This document shows positions 7,150 through 15,217 of a stretch of 17,964 nt of DNA, one piece after another (the first letter of the stretch is position 1; each line of letters opens with the position of its first letter). The stretch is from the NCBI GenBank assembly GCA_047630355.1, contig JBLHXN010000066.1:1-17964 (forward strand). The letters are read 5' to 3'. Position numbers and translations under genes: made by a program. The stretch comes from JANQUM01 sp047630355 (GTDB lineage: Bacteria; Bacteroidota; Bacteroidia; Cytophagales; Spirosomataceae). The notes below the pieces were generated by a model. It saw only the letters and a program-made list of their open reading frames with translations. It was not told where the DNA came from and made no database searches.

Positions 7150-8274
7150 TTACTTTAATTTTCGCCCTTTCCAGACGTACCCGCTTTTACCTTGGGCGGC
7201 AATAGCCATAATAAAAACGTAGAAGGGATATATTACTTGAGTAAACGGAAGGTAAAGAATTGCTTTCGGCTTTCTGAAAAAGACTACGACGCTGACTAAA
7301 AACAAAAATTCAGCACTAAATTTCAATAAAACCAGCCAAAACTGTCCCGTCAGCATCGCCCAAACGGTAATTCCATTCACAATGGCTACGTAAATTGCCA
7401 AAGCCGTTGGTTGCCAGTTTTTATAAAAACGCCATTTACTCGCCCAGCGTTTTCGTTGACTAAAAAAGGACGAGATAGTTTCGTGAGCGTGCGTTTCTAC
7501 CACCGCATTGTAGTCTTTCAGAAATTCAATTTTATCGGGAAAGCGAGACGCAATTTTGTGCATCAAAAACTCATCATCTCCTGAAGCAATTTGTTCGTTT
7601 CCTTCGTAACCTCCTACTTCTTCGAATATACTTTTACGGTAAGCGATATTCGCCCCACTGCACATATTCGGGCTGCCCAATTTAATAGAACAGGCTCCCG
7701 AACCTACCAAACTTCCAAACTCAATTATCTGAAAGTAATTCCAAAAATTTTGCAACCAATTCGCTCTTTTTTTAATGATGAAACTAACCGGAGCACTAAT
7801 AAAATAAGCATCGGTTTTTTCGTAAAATTCTACCAAAGAAGATAACCATTTCGAGTTCATAGTACAATCACCGTCGGTAGTTATAATAAGTTCGCCCTTT
7901 GCTGTTTTGAGAGCTTCAGTAATTGCTCTTTTTTTAGGTGATGAATTATTACTTCTTTCTTTCAGGTCTATAATATTGATATTTAAATCGGAAGTTCTTT
8001 TAAAGTCCTCGATTACAGAAACCGTATTATCTTCAGAAGAGTCGTTTACAATAATTAACTCGAAATTTCTTTTTCTATAATCTTGATTATCAATATATTG
8101 TAATAATTTTATGATATTCCGCACTTCATTTCTAACCGGAACAATTATCGAAATAGTTGTTACTTCGGCATCTCTTTTTGAGTTAATTAGCTTGAATCTA
8201 AAATTCCAGACTACAAAGAGCAGTAAACAGCCAACGGTGTAGGAACCCAATAAAACATAAGCGAATAAATCCAT
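7150..8274 (-). CDS. Family 2 glycosyltransferase, membrane-anchored, processive type
   Basis: This is a 374-residue GT2 enzyme. An N-terminal membrane helix (4-24) precedes the GT-A domain: ISIIVPVRNE (41-50), VNDSSEDNT (76-84), TDGDC with the DxD-type metal site (133-137), SGDDE (231-235) and the QRKRW motif (273-277) typical of processive or lipid-linked synthases. Two to three C-terminal helices follow (about 291-311, 314-334 and 343-361). The open frame extends 23 codons further upstream, but that part overlaps the preceding gene. The ATG at 8274 starts 1 nt after that gene's TGA, so I chose it. It probably adds sugars to an envelope or lipid-linked glycan together with the flippase-like and deacetylase genes beside it. 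The sugar and acceptor are unknown. Confidence 0.92.
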   Translation of the reverse strand: MDLFAYVLLGSYTVGCLLLFVVWNFRFKLINSKRDAEVTTISIIVPVRNEVRNIIKLLQYIDNQDYRKRNFELIIVNDSSEDNTVSVIEDFKRTSDLNINIIDLKERSNNSSPKKRAITEALKTAKGELIITTDGDCTMNSKWLSSLVEFYEKTDAYFISAPVSFIIKKRANWLQNFWNYFQIIEFGSLVGSGACSIKLGSPNMCSGANIAYRKSIFEEVGGYEGNEQIASGDDEFLMHKIASRFPDKIEFLKDYNAVVETHAHETISSFFSQRKRWASKWRFYKNWQPTALAIYVAIVNGITVWAMLTGQFWLVLLKFSAEFLFLVSVVVFFRKPKAILYLPFTQVIYPFYVFIMAIAAQGKSGYVWKGRKLK

Positions 8275-8275
8275 T

Positions 8276-9274
8276 TCAGACTTTATTAAGTTTAATCTTT
8301 TTCCTCGAGAAAATAAGAAATGCCCCGACGAACATGGGAACAAAAATATTGATAATCCACAGCAGCGTTGCGGCGGCTAAAACGGGTTCAATTGGCACGG
8401 CATAGAGTCCAAAGAAATAAGCAGCTGTAAGTTGCCTACTCACTATATCCCCAAACATTCCCAAAACGGCACCGAGTGTTTTGAACAGGAAAATAATACT
8501 TACCAAACCAACAAGTAGATAAGCCGGCAAATCAACATCAAACACTTCAAGCAAAACTACAAATTGAATCGTGAAAAGTAGATGCCGAAAAAACGCCCAG
8601 TTGAATAAATCAAAAATTGTACTTTTAGAATAATTATCTAACACATTTAAGAAATTAATTGCGTTAAATTTCGGCAGCTTTATTCTTTTAGAAAAAAACA
8701 GAAAACCAATTATTATCAACACTGTTAAAGCATGTCGTATAATTATGTTTGCAGTTGTTCCGACGAGGTTGTTATTGTAGAATATTGTTTCATAACCTGC
8801 CTTTCCGAACAAAATCAGAACGAACATTTGCATTCCGTTGCCCAACAATAAAGCAACTACGGCTTTTGGTTTTAAACAACTTGGCACGTCTCGTAATCTT
8901 CCAACGAAGTCTCCAATCATTAAAGGTGATAAATTCCCTAAAGTTGCTCCCAAAAGCACGGATTTATAGGAATTAATAAAACTAATTTTATGAACTTTAT
9001 TCAACAAAAGCTTCCATTTCGCAGATTCAAATGCCCAATTTAGTGGCATTAGCACAATTACGAGCACGCAACCGCCAACTTGCTTTATTCCAAAACTGTG
9101 CAGCACTTGTAACCAATCCCTTTCCGAAGTTTTTGATTGGAACATTCTAATCAGAAAAAATACCAGCACGATGAATGCTGCTAATTTCAGCAAATTAGTA
9201 ACCCATATTGGAAGATATATTTGTAATTTTGATATTAAGTTTTTCAAAGAGGTAACTAATCGTGACAGACACAA
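8276..9274 (-). CDS. Lysylphosphatidylglycerol synthase TM-region (flippase-like) membrane protein
   Basis: This protein of up to 332 residues has about eight hydrophobic helices and no soluble domain, matching the LPG_synthase_TM/UPF0104 family (PF03706). Characteristic blocks are NLSPLMIGDFVGRL (114-127) and LGAVLGMFGDIVSRQ in the C-terminal half. Members are thought to move or modify lipid-linked substrates across the inner membrane; with GT2 and deacetylase genes downstream, a role in polysaccharide or glycolipid export is inferred. The start is uncertain: the longest frame begins with TTG at 9274 and overlaps the ruvC start, and another TTG lies at 9247. A TACTTTTG sequence (9272-9279) resembles a -7 box and would favour the downstream start, although no clear -33 TTG precedes it. 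No ATG is available before the first helix. Confidence 0.85.
   Translation of the reverse strand: MCLSRLVTSLKNLISKLQIYLPIWVTNLLKLAAFIVLVFFLIRMFQSKTSERDWLQVLHSFGIKQVGGCVLVIVLMPLNWAFESAKWKLLLNKVHKISFINSYKSVLLGATLGNLSPLMIGDFVGRLRDVPSCLKPKAVVALLLGNGMQMFVLILFGKAGYETIFYNNNLVGTTANIIIRHALTVLIIIGFLFFSKRIKLPKFNAINFLNVLDNYSKSTIFDLFNWAFFRHLLFTIQFVVLLEVFDVDLPAYLLVGLVSIIFLFKTLGAVLGMFGDIVSRQLTAAYFFGLYAVPIEPVLAAATLLWIINIFVPMFVGAFLIFSRKKIKLNKV
9216..9223 (+). promoter_or_regulatory. Candidate -7 box for ruvC
   Basis: TATATTTG matches the Bacteroidota TAnnTTTG consensus, 38 nt upstream of the ruvC GTG and inside the coding region of the divergent flippase-like gene. No TTG was found at the expected -33 distance, so this is weak. 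Confidence 0.35.
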
Positions 9275-9834
9275 AAGTAGCGGAAAAAATCATCTTGGGC
9301 GTTGACCCCGGCACCCGAATTATGGGTTACGGGTTAATTTCTGTGAAAGGCAGTAAATTTACGTTGATTCAATACGGCGTAATCAGGCTGGAAAAATTAA
9401 GTTCTCACGAACTGAAACTCAAACGCATTTACGAAAGAATCACCGAAATTATTGACGAATACTTACCCGACGAAATGGCAATCGAAGCTCCATTTTACGG
9501 TGTAAACGTACAGTCTATGTTAAAACTGGGCCGTGCCCAAGGTGTTGCCATGGCAGCAGCTTTGAGCCGTGAAGTATCAATTGTGGAATATTTGCCAAAA
9601 AAAATTAAGCAATCTGTCACCGGAAACGGAAACGCCTCCAAAGAACAAGTAGCTTATATGTTGGAAAACTTATTCAACCAAAAACTCGAAAAACAATTTC
9701 TGGATGCTACCGATGCATTAGCAACGGCAGTTTGCCATTTTATGCACGGAAATACAAAAGCATTGACAGGGAATAATTCTAAAAAGAAAGGCTGGGCGGC
9801 ATTCGTCAGCGAAAACCCAAAGCGGGTAAAATAA
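9262..9834 (+). CDS. ruvC: Crossover junction endodeoxyribonuclease RuvC
   Basis: This enzyme resolves Holliday junctions together with RuvAB in homologous recombination. The protein is 190 residues, normal for the family with a slightly longer tail. The RNase H-fold catalytic acids are visible: Asp15 in LGVDPGTRIMGYG, Glu75 in AIEAPFYG, and Asp148 and Asp151 in FLDATDALATAVCH. The YLPKKIKQSVTGNGNASKEQ segment (110-129) is also family-typical. The GTG start is supported by AAAGAGG about 10 nt upstream. The gene is divergent from and overlaps the longest form of the flippase-like gene, so each promoter must lie inside the other's transcription unit. It is followed 14 nt later by the PIG-L family gene, probably in one operon. 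Confidence 0.96.
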   Translation: MTDTKVAEKIILGVDPGTRIMGYGLISVKGSKFTLIQYGVIRLEKLSSHELKLKRIYERITEIIDEYLPDEMAIEAPFYGVNVQSMLKLGRAQGVAMAAALSREVSIVEYLPKKIKQSVTGNGNASKEQVAYMLENLFNQKLEKQFLDATDALATAVCHFMHGNTKALTGNNSKKKGWAAFVSENPKRVK

Positions 9835-9848
9835 GCATTACAATAATA

Positions 9849-10586
9849 ATGATGAACAGACGAAAAGCCATTGGTTCTTTAGCCGCTTTACCGTTAATTG
9901 GTGGAATTCAAATAAAAAATGATACTCCGGTAAAATTGAAAATCATGGTAACCGGAGCTCATCCCGATGATCCTGAAACAGGTTGTGGTGGAGCGATTGC
10001 CAAATGGACAAAAGCGGGTCACGAAGTTGTGGTTGTTTATCTAACTCATGGCGAAGCGGGGGTTGAAGATACTGAGGCGGAAGAAGCCGCCATCATCCGA
10101 ACTAAAGAAGCGACTGCTGCTTGTAAATTGTTGAACGCACGTCCCGTTTTTCTAAGTCAAATAGACGGTAGTACCGAAATAAACAATGTTTGGTTCGATA
10201 AGGTACTTGCCGTACTTCAAAAAGAAAGCCCAGACGTATTGCTTACGCATTGGCTCATTGACACGCACCGCGACCACCGTATTTGTGCTAACCTTTTTTA
10301 CGATGCCTGGCTCACTAACGGACAAGCTTCCGCCTTGTATTTTTACGAGGTAATGACAGGCGGACAAACTCAAAACTTCAACCCAACGGATTATGTTGAC
10401 ATAACCGAAGAGATTGAAGTTAAACATCAGGCGTGTTTTGCCCACAAGAGTCAATTCTTAGAGGATTCGTACGAAAATCACCACGGACAAATGGAGCTTT
10501 TCCGTGGCATGGAGGCAACTGTTTCGTACGCTGAAGCTTACCTGCGGCATTGGCAAAGCGTAACAAGTCCTATTTTCTCAGCTTAA
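9849..10586 (+). CDS. PIG-L/LmbE family deacetylase
   Basis: This 245-residue protein belongs to the zinc-dependent PIG-L/LmbE N-acetylglucosaminyl-type deacetylases (PF02585). The hallmark AHPDDPETGCGG lies at residues 37-48 (metal ligands His38 and Asp41), and a second cluster, HWLIDTHRDHR (134-144), supplies His140/His143. The N-terminus MMNRRKAIGSLAALPLIGG has twin arginines and a hydrophobic stretch, so it may be an export signal, possibly Tat-type; the hydrophobic stretch is short and cleavage is unclear. Family members deacetylate sugar-linked amines (GlcNAc-inositol, thiol cofactors, natural products). The substrate here is unknown. A second ATG follows directly and either could be used. 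It sits between ruvC and the Dabb lipoprotein gene. Confidence 0.9.
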   Translation: MMNRRKAIGSLAALPLIGGIQIKNDTPVKLKIMVTGAHPDDPETGCGGAIAKWTKAGHEVVVVYLTHGEAGVEDTEAEEAAIIRTKEATAACKLLNARPVFLSQIDGSTEINNVWFDKVLAVLQKESPDVLLTHWLIDTHRDHRICANLFYDAWLTNGQASALYFYEVMTGGQTQNFNPTDYVDITEEIEVKHQACFAHKSQFLEDSYENHHGQMELFRGMEATVSYAEAYLRHWQSVTSPIFSA

Positions 10587-10619
10587 CAAGTTCAACTATT
10601 CATAAAACCCAATTAACAA

Positions 10620-11048
10620 ATGAAACACACGTTTTACCTCGCATTATTAGCCGTCACTTTCTTTGGCTGCAATCAGGAACCGAAAAATGAAGAATTATCA
10701 ACCGTTGAGGCAGAGGTTGTATCGGCAGAAAGCGACGCTGGATTTATTCACGTTGTTTATTTCTGGCTTGATGAAGACCTAACCGATGAGCAACGACAAC
10801 AATTTGAAACCGAAGGCCTGGGTAAGTTAGCAACTTGTCCAACTATTCAGAAGGTGTATTACGGCCCGCCCGCCATGTCTCCCCGCGATGTAGTTGATAA
10901 TTCATACAGTTACGCGTGGGTCTGTCACTTTAAGAATAAAGCTGATCAGGACGCTTATCAGGAAGAACCCATTCACTTAAAGTTTATCGAAGATTTCAGC
11001 TCGATGTGGACGAAGGTGCAGGTTTATGATAATTTAGTGAGTAATTAA
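10620..11048 (+). CDS. Lipoprotein with a Dabb (stress-responsive alpha/beta barrel) domain
   Basis: This 142-residue protein has a lipoprotein signal: MKHTFYLALLAVTFFGC with the lipidated cysteine at 17. A negatively charged linker (about 18-40) follows, then a Dabb domain (PF07876) at about 41-138. Family marks are GFIHVVYFWLDEDLT at the start, a middle YYGPPAMSPRDVVDNSYSY, and HFKNKADQDAYQEEPIHLKF (His-containing) near the end. Dabb proteins are small dimeric ferredoxin-like folds; a few are enzymes but most are uncharacterised. Attachment to the cell envelope is inferred from the lipobox. It is the last gene of the ruvC unit, with the strong hairpin terminator downstream. Confidence 0.9.
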   Translation: MKHTFYLALLAVTFFGCNQEPKNEELSTVEAEVVSAESDAGFIHVVYFWLDEDLTDEQRQQFETEGLGKLATCPTIQKVYYGPPAMSPRDVVDNSYSYAWVCHFKNKADQDAYQEEPIHLKFIEDFSSMWTKVQVYDNLVSN

Positions 11049-11079
11049 ACCAGTCGGTAATCCCCCCTTTAAAATTCAA

Positions 11080-11122
11080 AAGCGTAGAATCGTCAAATAT
11101 GACAGTTCTACGCTTTTTTTTT
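11080..11122. terminator. Bidirectional intrinsic terminator between convergent genes
   Basis: AAGCGTAGAA (11080-11089) pairs with TTCTACGCTT (11106-11115); inside the loop GTCA (11092-11095) pairs with TGAC (11100-11103). A run of nine T follows on the plus strand. The minus strand reads a shorter T-rich tail, so the same hairpin can serve the convergent amidohydrolase gene. Confidence 0.88.
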
Positions 11123-11143
11123 AAAGTCGGAAATAAATTTTTA

Positions 11144-12289
11144 TCAGTTAGGAAACAAAGACTTATCCAAACCAGGAATAATCTTCAACGCGTTTTTGTA
11201 GTAAACTTTTTTCAGGATTTCATCCGATAATCCAATACCATACATTGGCCAGAAAGCGTGATATTTTTTGTGATAACGAAAATACTCATCTTCGGTCTCT
11301 AATACTCTGAAATACGTTTCATACTCTTCAGGCTTCCAAGAGTCTTTCCCAAACAAAATACGATCTTGCCATTCGGTAAAAAACTTATTTGCCGTACGAG
11401 GCTGACGACCAAGTTCTGCGATAACCGCACCAATTTCAACGTACATATTTGGCATTTCAGCGAGTAATTCACCGAGCTTATCCAAATCATTTGGATACCA
11501 GCCCATGTGAGCATTTATGAAGGTCGTATTAGAATGCTTCTTAAATACACGGTGCTGTTGAGCAATCAATTCTTCCCAAGAGAAATCTCCAGTTTCTGCG
11601 TCACGCTTTCTGCGGGGATGCGTTTTGAGTTCCAACCAGCGTTCGTTAAACTGATCAAGCGGTTGCCAAAACGGAGCGGGATCTGCGGTGTGAATCAAAA
11701 CAGGAATACCCAACTCTCCCGCTTTCGCCCAAACTCCATCAATCCGAGAATCATCAATCGGGACGATGGAACCGTCCGTATTTGTTACACTAAAACCTAA
11801 GCTTTTATAGATTTTGAGTCCTTTAGCTCCGTGCTTCTTCACGTCATCTTCCAGCATTTGAGCGGCTCGTTCTGACCAGCCGGGTTCGTTTATAGAATTA
11901 AAGTCAACGTTTGTAAACACAGCAAAACGATTCGGGTAATTAGCTTTCACATTTTCAATACTTTTCACCAAAATCTCTGTCGATTTATCAATATCACGCG
12001 TCCAACCCCGACCAGATAGATTTACCATGACAGCCATATTCAGACTATCCATATCGGTAATTCTACCATCTAAAAACTCTTTACCGTCCTGCATTCCGTA
12101 CTGGTGATTGTGCACATCGATGAACGGGAATTTAGCTCGAAACGGCACGTTTTCCGGCACAACCAGGGTGGACTTCGGATCGTATTCTTCAAAACTTACT
12201 TTGCCGTCATTATCGCCAATGGTTATTTGCTGAGCTTTCGATTGGCTGAGAATGAGCACGAAAACGGAAAGAATTAATAGATTTCTCAT
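11144..12289 (-). CDS. Exported amidohydrolase-family (amidohydrolase 2) protein
   Basis: This 381-residue protein has a signal peptide (about 1-19, ending SQSKAQ). The TIM-barrel amidohydrolase-2 fold (PF04909) is indicated by the metal-binding DVHNHQ (58-63, His60/His62), KGLKIYKSLG (156-165), LIHTADP (198-204, His200), INAHMGW (258-264, His261) and LFGKDSW (312-318, Asp316). The family includes metal-dependent hydrolases and decarboxylases; the substrate cannot be inferred. A periplasmic location follows from the signal peptide. The gene is 25 nt downstream of the small gene at 12315-12746 and may be the last member of the purA transcription unit. It ends near the shared terminator. Confidence 0.9.
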   Translation of the reverse strand: MRNLLILSVFVLILSQSKAQQITIGDNDGKVSFEEYDPKSTLVVPENVPFRAKFPFIDVHNHQYGMQDGKEFLDGRITDMDSLNMAVMVNLSGRGWTRDIDKSTEILVKSIENVKANYPNRFAVFTNVDFNSINEPGWSERAAQMLEDDVKKHGAKGLKIYKSLGFSVTNTDGSIVPIDDSRIDGVWAKAGELGIPVLIHTADPAPFWQPLDQFNERWLELKTHPRRKRDAETGDFSWEELIAQQHRVFKKHSNTTFINAHMGWYPNDLDKLGELLAEMPNMYVEIGAVIAELGRQPRTANKFFTEWQDRILFGKDSWKPEEYETYFRVLETEDEYFRYHKKYHAFWPMYGIGLSDEILKKVYYKNALKIIPGLDKSLFPN

Positions 12290-12314
12290 ATGATAGAATT
12301 ATGTAAATACTAAG

Positions 12315-12746
12315 TTATTGCAAGAAGGTTTCTTTCAGAGCGTTCCACAAACCCACCTTTTCTTGCTTATCGTTTTTAGCAACGTCTGACACCACATCGG
12401 AAAATATAAACGTCTTCCCGTCCAGAAGTACGGGTTTGTACTTATTGGCAGAAATGGTATTTTTCTTAATTAATTCGCCAAACGACACAACGTATTTTAC
12501 CGATTCCAGTGCAACCAAATCAGGCAACTCAATTGATTTATCAACCAATTCGATAGCGTCAAGTGATAGCTTTACAGCGTTCAGGATTTTATTCAGAAAT
12601 ATTGCTTCGCCGTCAGTTAACGGCTTGGATAGCACAAGTACGTGTTTATCAGTCGTAAATTTTACCAAAACCTCCGGCGTTTCGATTTCCGGATTTACGT
12701 ACAAGGTTTCGTTATAAAATAATAGGCTGGCGAGCTGCTTGTTCAT
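12315..12746 (-). CDS. Small conserved protein overlapping purA; function unknown
   Basis: This 143-residue soluble protein has no signal peptide. Its ATG overlaps the purA stop in an ATGA arrangement (12743-12746), a strong sign of translational coupling and of a real gene. The body has an alpha/beta look: KHVLVLSKPLTDGEAIFL (about 34-51), LNKILNAVKLSLDAIELV and KYVVSFGELIKK. The pattern of hydrophobic strand, helix, then VVSFG reminds me weakly of the DNA polymerase III psi/uracil-DNA-glycosylase-like fold, but I would not name it on this. The C-terminus is NALKETFLQ. Function unknown; existence likely. Confidence 0.8.
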   Translation of the reverse strand: MNKQLASLLFYNETLYVNPEIETPEVLVKFTTDKHVLVLSKPLTDGEAIFLNKILNAVKLSLDAIELVDKSIELPDLVALESVKYVVSFGELIKKNTISANKYKPVLLDGKTFIFSDVVSDVAKNDKQEKVGLWNALKETFLQ

Positions 12747-14011
12747 CCCCGCATGATTAAAGCTTCGCGGTCGGGTCCGGTTGAAACAAAAGCGATTGGC
12801 ACGTTAAGTTCTTTTTCAAGATAAGCTACGTAATCCTTGAGTGCTTGCGGAGCATTTTCAAATTTCCGAACTCCTTCAAGTGTGTCGCCCCATCCTTTAA
12901 GAGTTTTGTAAACGGGTTCAACCTTTGTATCCACGATATCGTACGGCATTTGATCAGACAGCGAGCCATCCGGCAAGCGGTAGTGCGTACATACTTCAAT
13001 TTCGTCGAAAATGTTCAGCACATCAGCTTTCATCATCACCAACTGCGTTACGCCGTTGAGCATAATTGTGTACTTCAAAGCGGGCAGGTCTAACCAGCCG
13101 CAGCGTCTTGGTCTTCCGGTTGTAGCACCAAATTCACGCCCTTCTTTTCTGATTTTCTCACCTGCTTCATCTTCGAGTTCGGTAGGGAAAGGCCCGCTCC
13201 CAACGCGGGTACAATAAGCTTTGAAAATACCGAATACTTCACCGATTTTTCGGGGAGCAACCCCTAACCCGGCACAAACACCCGCTGCTGTTGTGCTTGA
13301 ACTCGTCACAAATGGGTAAGACCCAAAGTCAATGTCAAGTAATGAACCCTGAGCACCTTCAGCCAAAACTTTTTGTCCGGAATCAAGAGCGGCGTTCACC
13401 GTATATTCGCTATCTACTAAGTTGAATTTTTTAATAAATTCAATAGCATCAAAAAAGGTTTTTTCAGCTTCGTCAAGTTCGTACTCAAATTCGTAGAAAC
13501 CCAAAAGACGTATATGTTGGGCTTTTATTTTCTCGTACTTGTCTCTGAAATTTTCACCAATCAAATCTCCCAATCTTAAACCTAACCTTGCTACTTTATC
13601 TGAGTAAGTTGGTCCAATCCCTTTTAGTGTTGATCCGATTTTTTGGTCGCCTTTATCTTGTTCGTAAGCGGCATCAAGTAAGCGGTGCGTTGGTAGAATA
13701 ACTGCCGTTTTCTTTGAGATAAAAAGATTCTTCTGAAAGTCTATTTTGTAATTACTTAAACCCTCAATTTCTTTCTTAAAAATTACGGGATCAAGTACTA
13801 CACCATTTCCAATTATATTGGTACAGTCGTTGCGGAAAATTCCCGATGGTATTTGGTGAAGCACGTGCTTATGACCATCAAATTCGAGCGTGTGTCCAGC
13901 GTTTGGTCCGCCCTGAAATCTGGCAACAACTTCGTATTGGGGAGCAAGAACGTCCACGATTTTACCTTTGCCTTCATCGCCCCATTGAAGCCCTAAAAGA
14001 ATATCAACCAT
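12743..14011 (-). CDS. purA: Adenylosuccinate synthetase
   Basis: This enzyme joins IMP and aspartate using GTP, the first committed step from IMP to AMP, in the cytoplasm. The 422-residue length is normal. Family marks are LLGLQWGDEGKGK (5-17, GTP P-loop with the catalytic Asp at GDEG), GGPNAGHT (34-41, catalytic His), LKGIGPTYSDK, SSTTAAGVCAGLGVAPRKIG, CTRVGSGPFPTEL, TGRPRRCGWLD (the arginine-rich IMP site) and the closing VSTGPDRE. It follows the Fur gene by 54 nt with no obvious terminator, so it may be co-transcribed. The synthetase is a known target of inhibition by ppGpp, and the rel/spoT gene lies three genes upstream. Confidence 0.97.
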   Translation of the reverse strand: MVDILLGLQWGDEGKGKIVDVLAPQYEVVARFQGGPNAGHTLEFDGHKHVLHQIPSGIFRNDCTNIIGNGVVLDPVIFKKEIEGLSNYKIDFQKNLFISKKTAVILPTHRLLDAAYEQDKGDQKIGSTLKGIGPTYSDKVARLGLRLGDLIGENFRDKYEKIKAQHIRLLGFYEFEYELDEAEKTFFDAIEFIKKFNLVDSEYTVNAALDSGQKVLAEGAQGSLLDIDFGSYPFVTSSSTTAAGVCAGLGVAPRKIGEVFGIFKAYCTRVGSGPFPTELEDEAGEKIRKEGREFGATTGRPRRCGWLDLPALKYTIMLNGVTQLVMMKADVLNIFDEIEVCTHYRLPDGSLSDQMPYDIVDTKVEPVYKTLKGWGDTLEGVRKFENAPQALKDYVAYLEKELNVPIAFVSTGPDREALIMRG

Positions 14012-14065
14012 TAGTGATTTTTGATTTTGAATGTTAGTTATAACAGATTAAAGAGGAGTAGAAAG

Positions 14066-14548
14066 TTAAGCAGCTTCTGCTTTTAGTTTATTTTTGCAGT
14101 TTTCACGTTTGCAATGTCCATAAAAAATCAGGGAATGGTGCATCACTTCAAACTTCATTAAGTCGCCGACCATACTTTGAATATTCTGCACCCGCGGGTC
14201 GCAGAACTCTTCTACTTTGTGGCAGTCAAGACAGATTAGGTGATCATGCTGTTTGAAACCGTACGACTTTTCGTATTGGGCTAAATTTTTCCCAAACTGA
14301 TGTTTTGTAACCAAATCACAGGCAACGAGTAAATCAAGTGTATTGTAAACAGTTGCCCGACTGACCTGATATTTTTTATTTTTCATTGAGATATACAAAT
14401 CATCGACATCGAAATGGTCAGTTCGGTTGTATATCTCTTCCAGAATGGCGTAGCGTTCAGAAGTTTTTCGCAGTTGCTTATTTTCGAGATAGGCGGTAAA
14501 AATCTGTTTTGCAGAATTAAAATTTTTCTTGTCGGTATTGTTTTCCAT
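14066..14548 (-). CDS. Fur-family metal/peroxide-responsive repressor
   Basis: This is a 160-residue Fur superfamily DNA-binding protein (PF01475). The winged helix-turn-helix lies in the first half, with the recognition helix around VSRATVYNTLDLLVACDLV (62-80). The dimerisation half carries HDHLICLDC (101-109, with CxxC at 106/109) and a second cysteine pair Cys146-x4-Cys151 (CKRENC), which together make the usual structural zinc site. Whether it senses iron (Fur), zinc (Zur) or peroxide (PerR) cannot be told from sequence. It has its own good promoter in the end of the preceding gene and precedes purA. A start at the ATG 14548 gives a family-like N-terminus. Confidence 0.93.
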   Translation of the reverse strand: MENNTDKKNFNSAKQIFTAYLENKQLRKTSERYAILEEIYNRTDHFDVDDLYISMKNKKYQVSRATVYNTLDLLVACDLVTKHQFGKNLAQYEKSYGFKQHDHLICLDCHKVEEFCDPRVQNIQSMVGDLMKFEVMHHSLIFYGHCKRENCKNKLKAEAA

Positions 14549-14589
14549 AAACGGTGCTTTGTCAGATATTTTTTCAAAATATCAAGATA

Positions 14590-14620
14590 CAAATATATCA
14601 GAATTCAAGCCGAAAACCAA
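14590..14620 (-). promoter_or_regulatory. Bacteroidota-type promoter of the Fur gene
   Basis: On the minus strand TTG (14618-14620) is followed after 20 nt by TATATTTG (14590-14597), matching the TTG / TAnnTTTG pattern of Bacteroidota primary sigma factor promoters. It overlaps the last codons of the upstream gene and lies 41 nt before the Fur ATG. Autoregulation would be usual for the family but no operator can be proven. Confidence 0.6.
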
Positions 14621-15113
14621 CGTCGCCGGACTCAGTAATACCCCATTTAGGTTGAAAAGTGGTCTTTGGTGATGCATTAAGTTTTTTGAGGTGTTCGTTG
14701 TACTTTTTTGCCGCCGTAGCTTTGAAATCATTTGACCCTTCCATAAACGAACCTCCGGTTACAAACAAAGCGAGGCCAAGTAGTAACCTGGGTAAGCTTC
14801 GCTCCACGTAGTTGTAATCTTTGCCATCAATTACAGCGGTTCGGTTCACTCCCACTAAACCGTCAACTGCCAATACAATTCCGGCAACGCTCACCACCGG
14901 AGCAACCGGCAGCATAATTCGACCAATTTTATATTTTCGAAGCGTCTTTTTATCAAAGCTGTAAAGTTTTACCAGTTCATCGTGCGAAAGATTTTGGTTT
15001 CCGATGAAGATCGGCGTATTAAAAGCAGTTCTTTTATAAAATAGCGTATCTGCCTCCTGAGCCGAAGCTGTGGCAAAGCAAACTAAAAACAGCAGAATAA
15101 ATAATTTACGCAT
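14598..15113 (-). CDS. Small exported/membrane hypothetical protein
   Basis: From the ATG at 15113 the protein has 171 residues and begins with a clean signal peptide, MRKLFILLFLVCFATASAQ. The open frame extends eight codons further upstream (ATG at 15137), but that puts charged residues ahead of the signal, so I prefer the inner start. Two hydrophobic stretches follow, around RIMLPVAPVVSVAGIVLAV (about 65-83) and LPRLLLGLALFVTGG (about 107-121). Near the end comes a KATAAKKYNEHLKKLN segment and a C-terminal ...GFRLEF ending in Phe. Unnamed proteins with this layout occur in Bacteroidota, where they are often predicted to be envelope proteins. Function unknown. It lies between rel/spoT and the Fur gene. 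Confidence 0.75.
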   Translation of the reverse strand: MRKLFILLFLVCFATASAQEADTLFYKRTAFNTPIFIGNQNLSHDELVKLYSFDKKTLRKYKIGRIMLPVAPVVSVAGIVLAVDGLVGVNRTAVIDGKDYNYVERSLPRLLLGLALFVTGGSFMEGSNDFKATAAKKYNEHLKKLNASPKTTFQPKWGITESGDVGFRLEF

Positions 15114-15182
15114 CAAATTGGCAGATTTTATCATCAAAAAATCAATAGGCTACAATGATAGAGAGAATCAGATGAACGAAAA

Positions 15183-15209
15183 AAGAAAAGTCAAAAGTTA
15201 ACTCTTTTG
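15183..15209 (-). terminator. Weak candidate terminator after rel/spoT
   Basis: CAAAAG (15192-15197) pairs with CTTTTG (15204-15209) around a 6-nt loop, and on the minus strand a T-rich tail follows. The stem is short and AT-rich, so termination is likely incomplete. Confidence 0.35.
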
Positions 15210-15217
15210 TCTGCACT

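Noticed and set aside
8275..8343. 23-codon upstream extension of the glycosyltransferase
   Set aside because: It overlaps the end of the preceding gene out of frame; the ATG at 8274 sits 1 nt after that gene's stop and begins a clean membrane helix.
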